The notes under the pieces are model-generated. The model did not search any database. It saw nothing but the letters and a program-made list of their open reading frames with translations, and had not been told where the DNA came from. 64,000 bases of DNA from Erwinia sp. HDF1-3R (GTDB lineage Bacteria > Pseudomonadota > Gammaproteobacteria > Enterobacterales > Enterobacteriaceae). The DNA is taken from positions 2,418,001 through 2,482,000 of the forward strand of contig NZ_CP155071.1 of NCBI RefSeq assembly GCF_039621855.1, read 5' to 3'. Shown in pieces: positions 18,957 to 28,224 of this stretch (its first letter is position 1; each line of letters opens with the position of its first letter). A program made the position numbers and the translations under genes.

Positions 18957-19877
18957 CTAGTTATTCCTTCTGAGGAACGGCAGCAGATGCCCCAGTATTT
19001 CCCCGGGGACCTCTTCCTGCGGAGAATGACCACAGGGCAACCCCACGCCCGTTACCTCTCTGGCCTTCTCCTGCCAGGTGCTGATGACGTCATAGAGCTG
19101 GCCGACCGTACCCTGCTCCCCCCATAACAGGAATAACGGGCACTGAATGCGTTTTTCGCCGTCTGATGCATCGTCTTCCAGATCTGTCGTGGCTGCGGCG
19201 CGATAGTCTTCACATACCGCATGCAGCATATCCGGGTGCTGATAACAGCGCAGATAATCGGCGAAAATAGCAGGTTCGGTGGCGTCTGGCGTTTTATTCT
19301 GCGCATCAATATGCTGGCGTAGAAAAAATGCCGGATCCTGACCAATCATTTTCTCAGGCAGCGGTGCAGGCTGAATAAGAAAAAACCACCAGAAATAACG
19401 CGTGGCGAACGTTTTATCCGTCAGTGCGTACATTGTCGCCGTCGGCGCAATATCAATAAATATGCAGCGGCTGACCCGGTCAGGATAATCCAGCGCCAGC
19501 CGATGCCCTACGCGCCCTCCCCGATCGTGACCGACAAAAATGAAGGTGTCATAATTTAACCGGTCCATCAGCTGAATTATATCCTGCGCCATGACGCGTT
19601 TAGAATAATTGCGGTGTCCCTCGCCGCCCGGCGGTTTATCACTGTCGCCGTAACCACGAAGATCGGGCAAAATGACACTGAATTCCTGCGCCAGCGTGGG
19701 AGCCACTTTATGCCAGGTAAGATGATTTTGTGGATGCCCGTGGAGAAGGATCAGAGGTGGCCCGTTACCCCCCATCGCAACCCGTAATCTCACTCCGCTG
19801 GCAAGGGTCACATCGCCCAGCCTGAAGCCGGGGATAAAGGGCGACGGTCCCCGGTCGATCCAGGTGTTATCGTTCAT
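18957..19877 (-). CDS. Alpha/beta hydrolase, haloacetate dehalogenase-like
   Basis: A 306-residue alpha/beta hydrolase. The oxyanion region is [17 protein letters not shown], followed by [13 protein letters not shown]. The nucleophile elbow [17 protein letters not shown] has Asp instead of Ser, as in haloalkane and fluoroacetate dehalogenases. The stretch [14 protein letters not shown] and the C-terminal catalytic His in [12 protein letters not shown] also fit that group. Against strict fluoroacetate specificity, the residue pair I would expect as His-Trp before the FLxQPAPLP motif reads Trp-Trp (FWWFF), although this comparison is from memory. The gene overlaps the upstream VF530 gene by 11 bases. 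Substrate unknown. Confidence 0.75.
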   Translation of the reverse strand: MNDNTWIDRGPSPFIPGFRLGDVTLASGVRLRVAMGGNGPPLILLHGHPQNHLTWHKVAPTLAQEFSVILPDLRGYGDSDKPPGGEGHRNYSKRVMAQDIIQLMDRLNYDTFIFVGHDRGGRVGHRLALDYPDRVSRCIFIDIAPTATMYALTDKTFATRYFWWFFLIQPAPLPEKMIGQDPAFFLRQHIDAQNKTPDATEPAIFADYLRCYQHPDMLHAVCEDYRAAATTDLEDDASDGEKRIQCPLFLLWGEQGTVGQLYDVISTWQEKAREVTGVGLPCGHSPQEEVPGEILGHLLPFLRRNN

Positions 19878-20160
19878 ACCCGTTATCTCTGCGCTGGCCC
19901 CAGGGACTGTCGACGGGCGTTACGGCAGCTTTTTTACTGCCCGCGTTAAGCATCATAAGATACAGATCTTCCACTTCCTTACGCGCCCAGGGGGTACGGC
20001 GCAGAAACTTCAGGCTGGATTTAACACTGGGATCGCTTTTGAAGCAGTTAATATTGATGCGGCGACCCAGCTCTCCCCAGCCATATTTTGCTACCAGCGC
20101 GTTAATCTGCATTTCCAGCGTAACGCCGTGTAAAGGATCTTTGGAAGCGTGCGTGTTCAT
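19867..20160 (-). CDS. VF530-family small DNA-binding-like protein (DUF2132)
   Basis: A 97-residue protein starting [20 protein letters not shown] and containing [34 protein letters not shown] and [12 protein letters not shown]. These are the hallmarks of the VF530 family, whose Vibrio member has a DNA-binding-like fold but no settled function. The roughly 25-residue C-terminal tail ([14 protein letters not shown] onwards) extends beyond the usual domain. It is translationally overlapped by the dehalogenase-like hydrolase, an unexplained pairing. Confidence 0.85.
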   Translation of the reverse strand: MNTHASKDPLHGVTLEMQINALVAKYGWGELGRRININCFKSDPSVKSSLKFLRRTPWARKEVEDLYLMMLNAGSKKAAVTPVDSPWGQRRDNGYER

Positions 20161-20230
20161 AAACGTCCTGAATAAGTGAAAAATGGATTCACCAGGGGTG
20201 CGAAAAAAAACTCTGCTGACAGCTGGCGAT

Positions 20231-20260
20231 AAAAAAGCCAGCGCATAATCGCGCTGGCTT
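20231..20260 (-). terminator. Rho-independent terminator of ahr
   Basis: The perfect 10-bp stem AAGCCAGCGC / GCGCTGGCTT with a six-base loop is followed, on the minus strand, by a run of T residues. It lies about 30 bases past the ahr stop. Confidence 0.85.
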
Positions 20261-20292
20261 CAGTTTATCTTAACGCATTGTCAGGCCAATCG

Positions 20293-21309
20293 TCAGAAAT
20301 CCGCTTTAAGTACCACGCGGTAATTCGCTTTTCCGGCGCGGACGTGCTCCAGCGCGTCGTTAATTTTCGACATAGGGAAGAACTCTACCTGCGGCGCGAT
20401 ATCCGCACGCGATGCCAGTTTCAGCAATGAGCGAAGCTGGCCCGGCGAGCCGGTTGATGAGCCGGTCAGGGCTTTATCTCCGGTAATCAGATCGAAGGCG
20501 CTGACCTGGAACGGCTTCATGACGGCACCAACGGTATGGAATTTACCCTGCGGAGCCAGTGCATCAAAGTAAGGTTTCCAGTCCAGATCGACCGCCACGG
20601 TGCTGAGGATCAGATCGAAACGGCCTGCCTGATTTTTCAGCGCTTCCGGATCGCGGCTATTAATCACCTCATCGGCACCCATATCCAGAATTGACTGCTT
20701 TTTGCCCGGCGTGGAGCTGAATGCGACCACTTCGGCTCCCATCGCGCGCAGAATTTTGATCGCGATGTGGCCCAGGCCACCGATACCGATAACACCCACG
20801 CGGCTGGTAGCGGTGATATTGCTCATCAGCAGCGGTTTAAAGACGGTGATCCCCCCGCACAGCAGCGGGCCGGCACTTTCGACATCCAGTTTTTCCGGCA
20901 GCGGGATGACCCACTGCCAGTCGGCGCGCAGCTTCTCAGCAAAACCACCATGATTAAGGATGGTCGGTGTCGTGCCGTTCTCACAGTTGACCTGGTGACC
21001 ATTAATACAGGCGTCACAGTGCTGGCAGCTTTTCGCCGTCCAGCCAATACCCACGCGCTGGCCAAGCGAAAGGCCCTTCTCTTTAGCCGCTTCGCCCAGC
21101 GCGGTTACGCGACCCACCACCTCATGACCGGCAATGGTCGGGTAGCGTGAAATGCCCCACTCGTTATCGATCATCGATAAATCGGAATGGCACACGCCGC
21201 AGTATTCAACCGCTACCTCAACTTCTTCTGCGCTAAGCTCGCCGGGTTCGTATTCATACAGTTCCAGCGCCTTTCCGGCTTCCATTGCTGCGTAGCTTTT
21301 GATTTTCAT
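20293..21309 (-). CDS. ahr: NADPH-dependent aldehyde reductase Ahr (YjgB-like)
   Basis: A 338-residue zinc-dependent medium-chain reductase that closely resembles E. coli Ahr as I recall it, with [10 protein letters not shown] at the start and YRVVLKADF at the end. Catalytic zinc ligands are in [17 protein letters not shown] and GHEVVGRV; the structural zinc is in [15 protein letters not shown]; the cofactor loop is [12 protein letters not shown]. It reduces a broad range of aldehydes to alcohols. It is a single gene with its own terminator. Confidence 0.92.
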   Translation of the reverse strand: MKIKSYAAMEAGKALELYEYEPGELSAEEVEVAVEYCGVCHSDLSMIDNEWGISRYPTIAGHEVVGRVTALGEAAKEKGLSLGQRVGIGWTAKSCQHCDACINGHQVNCENGTTPTILNHGGFAEKLRADWQWVIPLPEKLDVESAGPLLCGGITVFKPLLMSNITATSRVGVIGIGGLGHIAIKILRAMGAEVVAFSSTPGKKQSILDMGADEVINSRDPEALKNQAGRFDLILSTVAVDLDWKPYFDALAPQGKFHTVGAVMKPFQVSAFDLITGDKALTGSSTGSPGQLRSLLKLASRADIAPQVEFFPMSKINDALEHVRAGKANYRVVLKADF

Positions 21310-21553
21310 TCGTTACCTCAGATTCCATTAACATCGGCAGTGAGTGTAGCAAAGCCTGAGGGTGTGCTATAAAGCCAGACGTGTGATTGGTCCTGTGGTG
21401 TGTATCAGGATGTAAATTTTGCGGGGTTTTTATGCAGCTATTCGCTTAATTATGTCTTCTGATAAGCTGCTTCTTCAACGTCAGGCCCGCTATCTCTGCC
21501 GGACCTGACGATTAACGTTAAATCTACAGTGCCCTGAATGACTACTTTAAATG

Positions 21554-23200
21554 CTAAGGATGTGAAACCGGTATTGACATTTCGCTTCGGAAAATATTTT
21601 CAGGATCAACGGCACGTTTAGTATTGATCAGCATATTTACTTTGTCTCCATAGTAAAGCTCCAGCCAGCGCGTATCTGTAGTGCCGGGTTGATTACTGAT
21701 ATACCGCATATCCACGTCAGGATAATTAATAAAACAACCTTCATAGCGCTGATTATCGCTAAAGGGCTTACCATTCTGCTGCGAAAAAAAGTCATTAAAA
21801 AAATCCTGACACCAGCGTATACACTTATCTTCATTAATCGGGTCTGTCCAGTAAGCCTGCAGCTGTGATTTCAACAGTGAATGTCGCTGATGTACCGCCG
21901 TGGGATTACTGACCTCATCATTTGTATTAACGCAACCACCATATGAGTCAATTTGTAATAGAGCCTGGTTAAGATGTGTCTGACCGGTCTGATTAAAGTG
22001 AGTCCATATTGCATCAACTTCAACGTCGGTAAAATTCTCTATTTGATAAAAAGATTTATATTTTCCGAACTGGTTGCTACCTGAACCGTTTATAGTTTGA
22101 GTTAAATACAACCAATCCATTAAACGCGCATCTTTGAGTGGGTTGCTTAATCTGGTCTCTTTCCCCTGAAGCCTGGTCACCGGCCCCCACGAGTTTTCCA
22201 TGGAAGCGACATAAGCATTGGTCCCCGCGGCGCTATTCATGTGGTGAACAAAATCTATCAGTGGCGCGGTCTGATTAAGCGCATCAACCCGCCCGTTAGT
22301 TCCTGTATACTGGATCAACAAACTAATATCACCGGTAGAGCGATGCTGTAACTTGAGTAGCGTAAAAAGCCCACCATTAGCCAGCGCAGGATCGCTACTG
22401 TTCCAGTGCCGATCGTTCTCTTTAAACCAGCGCCAGTATTCCTTAAGAAAATGTTTTAGCTTTTCTTTGGTAAAACTTGCCCATGGCCATGAAAGTGTGA
22501 GCAGATAGGCCTGACGGGGAGCGTGAGGTAGATCTTTGTAATAATAATTGAGAATAATGCCATAGTTGCCGCCGCCGCCACCGCGGCAGGCGATAAAAAG
22601 GTCACGTTCAGTGCCCGTGCTGTTCAGGCTAACATGTTTTGAAACCAGTCCCTTGCCATTCAGGTCAGGCACAAGAATATCCACACCACTTAACCAGTCT
22701 ACGGTAAGTCCATGCAGTCTTGAAAGCAGACCGTAGCCCCCGCCACATATATGGCCACCCGATCCCACGGAGTAACATGAACCGCCAGGAATTGTTCGGT
22801 TAGCTGTTTTATACAGTGCGTTGTAACCGTCCCAGTTCTGATTGCCCGTCGCCGCGCGAAATTTATATTTCTCACAGGTATTGTAAGGGGAGTTAACATC
22901 GCCCGCCTCACTAAATTCCATACCGGTCATCAGGCTAAGATCGATGATAGCAAGTGGCTGGTGTTCTTCACCTTCCAGCTTATTAGATACAAGGCCTTCG
23001 TAGCAGTGTCCACCACTTCGTATCGTAATGCGGTAACCTTTTTCAAGCGCATCATTTGCGGAACGGTGAACTGATTCAGCACTATCACAAATATAAATAT
23101 AATCGCCTTCTTTTCCTTGCGCAGGCCATCTTAAATTAAATCCTTTTTTAAGCGTTTCATAACGATCGTCTTGCTTGTCTATAATGATATGATTCGACAT
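21554..23200 (-). CDS. Bicovalent FAD-linked oxidase with BBE domain
   Basis: A 548-residue oxidoreductase of the berberine-bridge/GOOX type. The FAD-binding region has ITIRSGGHCYEG, whose His is the usual 8-alpha attachment site. GGSCYSVGSGGHICGGGYG has a Cys at the position used for the second FAD bond in bicovalent flavoenzymes. The C-terminal BBE motif reads WLELYYGDKVNMLINTK and then VDPENIFRSEMSI. No signal peptide is seen. Family members oxidise oligosaccharides, alcohols or alkaloid-like compounds; the substrate here is unknown. Composition is AT-richer than the core genes and it borders an IS remnant and a toxin gene, suggesting a horizontally acquired island. Confidence 0.85.
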   Translation of the reverse strand: MSNHIIIDKQDDRYETLKKGFNLRWPAQGKEGDYIYICDSAESVHRSANDALEKGYRITIRSGGHCYEGLVSNKLEGEEHQPLAIIDLSLMTGMEFSEAGDVNSPYNTCEKYKFRAATGNQNWDGYNALYKTANRTIPGGSCYSVGSGGHICGGGYGLLSRLHGLTVDWLSGVDILVPDLNGKGLVSKHVSLNSTGTERDLFIACRGGGGGNYGIILNYYYKDLPHAPRQAYLLTLSWPWASFTKEKLKHFLKEYWRWFKENDRHWNSSDPALANGGLFTLLKLQHRSTGDISLLIQYTGTNGRVDALNQTAPLIDFVHHMNSAAGTNAYVASMENSWGPVTRLQGKETRLSNPLKDARLMDWLYLTQTINGSGSNQFGKYKSFYQIENFTDVEVDAIWTHFNQTGQTHLNQALLQIDSYGGCVNTNDEVSNPTAVHQRHSLLKSQLQAYWTDPINEDKCIRWCQDFFNDFFSQQNGKPFSDNQRYEGCFINYPDVDMRYISNQPGTTDTRWLELYYGDKVNMLINTKRAVDPENIFRSEMSIPVSHP

Positions 23201-23523
23201 TCCGGCATCCTTATATCTAATAATTCGATGTAAGTCTTTATACAGACAGGTTTATAAAAAATATTAACTGGTAAGTTATAAAGAGCATTGTTTCTCACAC
23301 CCTTCGCATTTAAGTTCAAATGGAGTATGAGTTTATTTTATTTATTAATCAATGCTATAAAAATAACCTTTTTTGTTTTTTAAGGGTATATTAAATGGAA
23401 AGCGAAAACACATCATGATTAAGGTCTTGATTACCACCTGAAGGTTGGGTTGTAGAGAGATGAACAAAAAGTGGGAAAATAGGTCCCCACTTTTTGCTGT
23501 CAAATTCCACAAACATTTCGTCA
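23201..23523. other. AT-rich intergenic DNA without a supported gene
   Basis: The first part should hold the promoter of the flavin oxidase gene. A minus-strand frame of 107 codons (23345-23668) shows no recognisable family and overlaps the IS remnant, so I do not call it. Confidence 0.35.
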
Positions 23524-23742
23524 TCAAAAAGGCATCACAGCAGCCCCAGCCATGTCTGGTTCGACTTCGTAACCTGTCTTTATGCGGGCATCGATAGCCA
23601 CCTTGCGAGATTCTGGCTCCCGGGCAAAGCGACAGTACGGTTCCCAGGTGCGCATGTCCTGTACCCACTCCGGTGGTAAATTATGGATCGCTTTCTGCAT
23701 CAGGCGTCGTCCGTCGCGGGGTATTGGTGCTATGATCGGCAT
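23524..23742 (-). pseudogene. IS630-type transposase N-terminal remnant fused to unknown sequence
   Basis: The frame starts MPIIAPIPRDGRRLMQKAIH, which matches the N-terminus of IS630-family transposases common in enterobacteria. After about 20 residues the transposase is lost and the frame continues as NLPPEWVQDMRTWEPYCRF and on to VMPF, which I do not recognise. This looks like a deletion or recombination scar. The 100 bases upstream (to 23841) could be the left end of the same element. Confidence 0.65.
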
Positions 23743-23841
23743 CGCTCAGTCCGGCTGGTGGTTTGGGATATTTGGCGATTGATCAGATCGCACAATCCGG
23801 GCTGAATTTCCTTTAAGTGATCTACTATTCGGCGCAGCTAT

Positions 23842-26073
23842 TTAGTTACACTTACGCCATCCCTTTATTTGCCCTGGAGTTATAATTCCCGGAACGGCAA
23901 ATTCAACACTTTTAGAATGGATGCTGTGACTTACCTCAAGGGTTGCAGCTGTATCGACCCCCTGGTGTGGTTGCAGGTAAATAGCATATTCATATTTTCC
24001 ATAAGATCCACTTTTTAGCCTTTTAATTGATGTGGAAACATATGAATATTGATCACGTGAACCAGTCATATGGTCTTCAATTGTACCTAATTTTTCTTTT
24101 TGGGGATAAAAGCCGCCTGCTGCTATTACTTCATCCAGAGAACGATTATCCTGCCGATAAACCATGATGGGTTCTTTGTTTGTAACCCATCTTTTGGCTG
24201 AAAATCTTTTATCCACATCAAACGGACCATGCATGCTCTCGGCCCATGTTCGTTTAAGATCAACAGGAGTAAAGTCAGTGTGCATTTCTATATGTGACAT
24301 AGCCACCCCCCTGGAAACCCCAGTACTTTCCATCATGTTTTCTTCAGGAGTATTTATATAGTTATTTCCATTCTCTCTGCTAAAAGAAATAGAAGTTATT
24401 TTTTTACTGCCAAATCTTTTTTTACCTATGACCTCAAATTTCGATTCAGCACTCTTATCAAATTTCCCACTCAATTTAAAATAAACATCATCGTATTTTA
24501 AGTAAAGTTTCCCCTTCTCCGAATCATATAAACCCGGATGAGTTTCAGATGGCTGTAGTCCCTTTATCTTACTTGCTGGTATTCCATTTTTTTTATTCGC
24601 ATTAAGCTTGTTAACCAGGCCTTCAGAAAGATGTAAGCACGACGTCCCAGGAGATCTAGCCAGTCGACAAGGTGAATAGTTTACTAATAACTTCTTTTTT
24701 TCATTGACAATAAAATATCTTTTATCAAACCGGGACACCTTGATATTTTCATTACCACCTTTGATGACACCGCTTATGCTCACATCCTTCTCATTTGATG
24801 GAATGTAACGATAGAACTTATCACCAACTTTTATCGTATGAAAGGATTCTCCAGACTGTTTACTTGTTACACTATATATACCATGCTGAACTGGACTAAT
24901 TCGACTAAGAGTATTTTTGTCTATAGCCCCATTTAACTTATTTGTAATGTGATGGTCAAAGTAAACATTATCACTTAGGGATTTAATTATTCTGTTTTTA
25001 TTTGTTATTTTTTGCTCCCATCTTTTAGTTTGCGGAGAGTAAGATATTCTTCGACGCTTACCATGAATATGAGTAAAATATCTACCATTTTCAGATATCA
25101 ACCCCCTGGCTTCCCCTTTAATATTAACTAATATTTTATTATTTTTAAAAGATAAGCCCTCAGGCACTTTTAACTGACCTTCAATTGTTTGTCCTTTTGA
25201 ATTTCTCGGGGAAAAATCTACAATACTTTTCCCCAAAGCAAGAAGTTGATCGTTTGCTTCAGATAAATCATCTACATTCAGCTTTTTATTATCTATGCCA
25301 TCAGCCATCATTCTGAATAGTGCCCCACCCAATCTCTGTGTAACCACAAGCGGCATGCTACCAGGAAGTAATGCTGTAACCATCGATATTAGTTTGTCTA
25401 CCACTGAGGTTATTGATTGAATATTTTTTATTTCTTTCGGGGTTGGGCATCGTTTATAATTGTTATAATAATGAATGACCTGAGCTTCCTTTGCAAGTTC
25501 ACCTACCGGATTACTGAAAGTTTTACCAACCTTTCTAAATACATCAGAATAGGTTAAATGCTGTCGATCTTCAATGCAGGAAAAATCCCGTTTTTCAATT
25601 TTAACATCATCAGATACGAGAGGAGGAGTCGTTGTTTTCTTTTCAAATACGGCATATCTTGGTAATCGATTTGTATCTTTATCTCTGACAGGTAATGCAT
25701 TTTCCCCAGAAAAACGTAGAGGATCATTTTGAAGTATAACCCCCCCCCTGGATGGGGTTTGCGGGATAGAATCCCTGAGAGTGCTGATTAAATTAATACC
25801 ATCAGCTAACCGAACCTGGCTTAGCAGCATTAGCAGCGGGGCTGCTATACCCTGTCTCGGATTTGTAGTCTGGTGCGATACTCGGTTTGGTTCATCATTA
25901 GAATTGACGACAGTGTGAATACTACTTCCGAAGTGAATTTTTCCATCCGGGATGGCAGAGCGGTCTGGGCCTTTGCTCTGAGCCTGTGTTGTGGAATACC
26001 TCCTTAAGTTATCTTGAAGCTTATTCTGGTGAATTCCGGCTAATTTTCTGTGCTGTAACAATGATACTGGCAT
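23842..26073 (-). CDS. Large protein with C-terminal pertussis-toxin-like ADP-ribosyltransferase domain
   Basis: A 743-residue AT-rich protein with no signal peptide. The C-terminal 106 residues carry an R-S-E ADP-ribosyltransferase signature: VYRQDNRSLDEVIAAGGF with Arg640, HMTGSRDQYSYVSTS with Ser-Thr-Ser at 680-682, and SKSVEFAVPGIITPGQI with Glu724. The spacing and the VYRxDxR...GF...HxTGxS...VSTS run parallel pertussis toxin S1. The preceding roughly 630 residues are unrecognised: a hydrophobic patch near 228-255 (LISMVTALLPGSMPLVVTQR) and a long beta-rich region with repeated KVGDKFYRYIP / YLKYDDVYFKL-like segments. Probable role: host- or competitor-directed toxin or effector, with secretion route unknown. 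It is flanked by an IS630 remnant and a repeat array. Confidence 0.8.
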   Translation of the reverse strand: MPVSLLQHRKLAGIHQNKLQDNLRRYSTTQAQSKGPDRSAIPDGKIHFGSSIHTVVNSNDEPNRVSHQTTNPRQGIAAPLLMLLSQVRLADGINLISTLRDSIPQTPSRGGVILQNDPLRFSGENALPVRDKDTNRLPRYAVFEKKTTTPPLVSDDVKIEKRDFSCIEDRQHLTYSDVFRKVGKTFSNPVGELAKEAQVIHYYNNYKRCPTPKEIKNIQSITSVVDKLISMVTALLPGSMPLVVTQRLGGALFRMMADGIDNKKLNVDDLSEANDQLLALGKSIVDFSPRNSKGQTIEGQLKVPEGLSFKNNKILVNIKGEARGLISENGRYFTHIHGKRRRISYSPQTKRWEQKITNKNRIIKSLSDNVYFDHHITNKLNGAIDKNTLSRISPVQHGIYSVTSKQSGESFHTIKVGDKFYRYIPSNEKDVSISGVIKGGNENIKVSRFDKRYFIVNEKKKLLVNYSPCRLARSPGTSCLHLSEGLVNKLNANKKNGIPASKIKGLQPSETHPGLYDSEKGKLYLKYDDVYFKLSGKFDKSAESKFEVIGKKRFGSKKITSISFSRENGNNYINTPEENMMESTGVSRGVAMSHIEMHTDFTPVDLKRTWAESMHGPFDVDKRFSAKRWVTNKEPIMVYRQDNRSLDEVIAAGGFYPQKEKLGTIEDHMTGSRDQYSYVSTSIKRLKSGSYGKYEYAIYLQPHQGVDTAATLEVSHSIHSKSVEFAVPGIITPGQIKGWRKCN

Positions 26074-26605
26074 GATTAAGCTCTCTTACTTTTAAACATA
26101 CCTTAATCGCATACCTGTGCATGTATTACTTTCAATAAACAATCATTTCGCTCATTTAGTTACTCCCTGCCGGTTTGATCCCGTTAACCTCCTGTCGATA
26201 TCAATCCGGTCCGGAGGGACACCGATTTTCGCCAGGGCTTCCTGCTGGACAGTCAGGTCCTCTTACGGACACGATTAATCGAGGTCAGGATGACAACCCG
26301 AATAAAGCAACAGGCAAAAGGTGGCCTGGCAATACACTTTGCTGAACGGGCATTGCACCTTCCAGAGCAGCAATGAAATTATTGACCCTGGATGCGCGGG
26401 TTGCCGGGGTGATGGAGATATCGGCGGTTCCGACGTAGAACCGCCTAATGTGAACCGATGGCGTTTTTCACTTGTCGTTAATGTGATGCAAAATTTGCGC
26501 CGATTGCGAGTCGGAGGGATTTCGAATGCGAGCGGCTATACGCAGGGATGGCTGAAAAACCCACTGCCAGATAGCCATGCTTCGGGCTGAAAAAACGTAT
26601 TAGCC
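26074..26605. other. Non-coding junction upstream of the ADP-ribosyltransferase gene
   Basis: About 530 bases with no supported gene. The part next to the toxin start is AT-rich and should hold its promoter; no hrp box (GGAACC...CCAC) was found. The right part holds the repeat block at 26448-26534. A plus-strand frame of 89 codons (26321-26590) runs through that repeat and is not credible as a gene. Confidence 0.4.
26448..26534 (+). repeat. Second copy of the TTGYGAGYC repeat block
   Basis: ATGTGAACC (26448), ATGTGATGC (26481), TTGCGAGTC (26504) and ATGCGAGCG (26526) have spacings 33, 23 and 22. These align with the last four repeats of the block near the hcp cassette (spacings 32, 23, 22). 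Similarity runs through the shared segment CAAAATT.GCGC.GATTGCGAGTC and ends just after GCTA.AC. Confidence 0.6.
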
Positions 26606-27931
26606 TTACATTTCGCTCTTCAGCTGCTGTGTAACCTGGCCTATCGCGTCAACCACCTGGGTGGAGTTGTTTTGTATATCAATAATCACGCTCCCCGCTT
26701 CCCGCACCATCATCACGCCCTGGTCAGCGCGGATCAGGTTAGCCGAGATATTTTTCTGTGCCAGGCTGGCCAGGGACTGATTGCTTTCCACCACGCTGGC
26801 GATTTGCAGCGTGGCGCTGTTAATGTTCGCCGCCAGGCTGCGCACCTCGCTGGCAACCACGGCAAAGCTGCGACCGTGGGTTCCGGCCCGCGCAGCCTCG
26901 ACGGCCGCATTCAGCGCCAGCAGGTTGGTCTGATTGGCGATGGTTCTTATCGTTTCCACAATAACCCCAATCTGCGCCGACTGGGTACTCAGGCCATTCA
27001 CATCTTCGGAAACCTTCCGCAGCTCATGGGCGATTTCATTCATCTTCGTGACGCTGTTTTCAATCACGCTGACGCCCTGTCGGGTATTATCGCGCGTTTC
27101 CAGCGCCGCCTGGTAAGCATGCTCGGCGGCGTCCCGTTCCTGCTGATTTTTAATCACCTGTTCGGTGACGTCGGTGGCAAATTTAACCACCTCATACAGC
27201 CGGTTGTTTTCATCAAAAACCGGGTTGTAGGTCGCGCGCAGCCACAGAGCCTGACCTTTCTTATCCACCCGCAGGAACTGCCCGGAAATGAAGTCACCCC
27301 GTCCCAGCTTGTCCCAGAATTCCTTATATTCAGCGCTGTTATACAGCGCGGGTGAGCAGAACATACGGTGATGCCGACCGACTATCTCCGCACTCTGGTA
27401 TCCCGTGGCCTTCAGAAAGTTAGTATTGGCGCGCAGCACTTCTCCCTCAGGGGTAAAAGCAATCACCGCCATCGAACGGTTGATGGCATTGGTCATTGCC
27501 CGCTGCTCCTGCGCGGCCAGAATCCGGCGGGTGACATCGGTCGCCAGCTTAACAATTTTGATGATTTGTCCACGACGATCCGCTACCGGAACATAGTGCG
27601 CCTCCAGCCAGAGCGCGGTGCCGTCTTTTGCCCGCCGCTGGAAGGTATCACTGAAGCTTTCACCACGACGAAGCCGTTGCCAGAACTGTGCATACTCCGG
27701 CGACCGAATCAACTCCGGGGGGCAGAACATTCGATGATGCTGACCGACGATCTCGGCCAGTCCGTAGCCCATTTTGGCCAGAAACAGCCCATTAGCCGAA
27801 ACAATTTGCCCGTCGGGCGTGAATTCGATCGTCGCAACGGCATCGTTAAGCGCGCTCAGCGTAGCCTGAGAATGTCGACGCCCGCTGCGGACGAAGCGTG
27901 AAAAGAACCCTGGTATTAATGTCCCGCTCAT
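26606..27931 (-). CDS. Soluble chemoreceptor with two PAS domains (BdlA-like)
   Basis: A 441-residue methyl-accepting protein without membrane segments. Two tandem PAS domains occupy about residues 25-140 and 147-265; each contains the related stretch [12 protein letters not shown] or [12 protein letters not shown] and ends in the PAC motif VKLATDVT or VKFATDVT. A short MA signalling domain follows, with [20 protein letters not shown] and [15 protein letters not shown]. The layout matches BdlA, which links redox or energy sensing to biofilm dispersal in Pseudomonas. A good sigma-28 promoter lies upstream. It is transcribed divergently from srfABC. Confidence 0.92.
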   Translation of the reverse strand: MSGTLIPGFFSRFVRSGRRHSQATLSALNDAVATIEFTPDGQIVSANGLFLAKMGYGLAEIVGQHHRMFCPPELIRSPEYAQFWQRLRRGESFSDTFQRRAKDGTALWLEAHYVPVADRRGQIIKIVKLATDVTRRILAAQEQRAMTNAINRSMAVIAFTPEGEVLRANTNFLKATGYQSAEIVGRHHRMFCSPALYNSAEYKEFWDKLGRGDFISGQFLRVDKKGQALWLRATYNPVFDENNRLYEVVKFATDVTEQVIKNQQERDAAEHAYQAALETRDNTRQGVSVIENSVTKMNEIAHELRKVSEDVNGLSTQSAQIGVIVETIRTIANQTNLLALNAAVEAARAGTHGRSFAVVASEVRSLAANINSATLQIASVVESNQSLASLAQKNISANLIRADQGVMMVREAGSVIIDIQNNSTQVVDAIGQVTQQLKSEM

Positions 27932-27977
27932 GGTGTAACCTTATTAGCCATAATTATTATATTCGTCACAAAGACAC

Positions 27978-28003
27978 TATCGGCAAAGGTCAGAAAAACT
28001 CCA
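27978..28003 (-). promoter_or_regulatory. Sigma-28 (FliA)-type promoter of the PAS chemoreceptor
   Basis: On the complement TGGAGTTT (6 of 8 matches to TAAAGTTT), an 11-base spacer and GCCGATAG (7 of 8 matches to GCCGATAA). It lies about 45 bases before the ATG. Confidence 0.75.
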
Positions 28004-28224
28004 TAATTAAATTGCGTGAAATATAATAGCACCCTATTTATTAGCAGGGTTCAGGATCCGCCAGCCGCGCCCGGCGGCATTGTGCAATCTCATTGGGAAA
28101 GTAATCGCCTGTTTACCCTCTTATTTCCGCATTCGATTTAAGTCAAATCCCCTAAAGTGGTCAGCAACCCGGAGCGTGTCTGACTCACTGATACCGGATA
28201 TCTGACTAAAAAGGTCCTTTTTGC

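Noticed and set aside
21480..21509. Terminator downstream of the flavin oxidase gene
   Set aside because: An inverted repeat (GTCAGGCCCG / CCGGACCTGAC) exists but has a mismatch and no T-run on either strand.
26074..26250. hrp box for type III effector expression
   Set aside because: No GGAACC-N15/16-CCAC pattern was found upstream of the ADP-ribosyltransferase or the OspG-like gene, so the secretion route stays open.
26321..26590. 89-codon frame upstream of the ADP-ribosyltransferase
   Set aside because: Runs through the repeat block and shows no family resemblance.
28130..28224. Sigma-28 promoter directly upstream of srfA
   Set aside because: A TAAAG appears near 28152, but no GCCGATAA-like -10 follows at the right distance, so I do not call it, although srfABC may still belong to the flagellar regulon.
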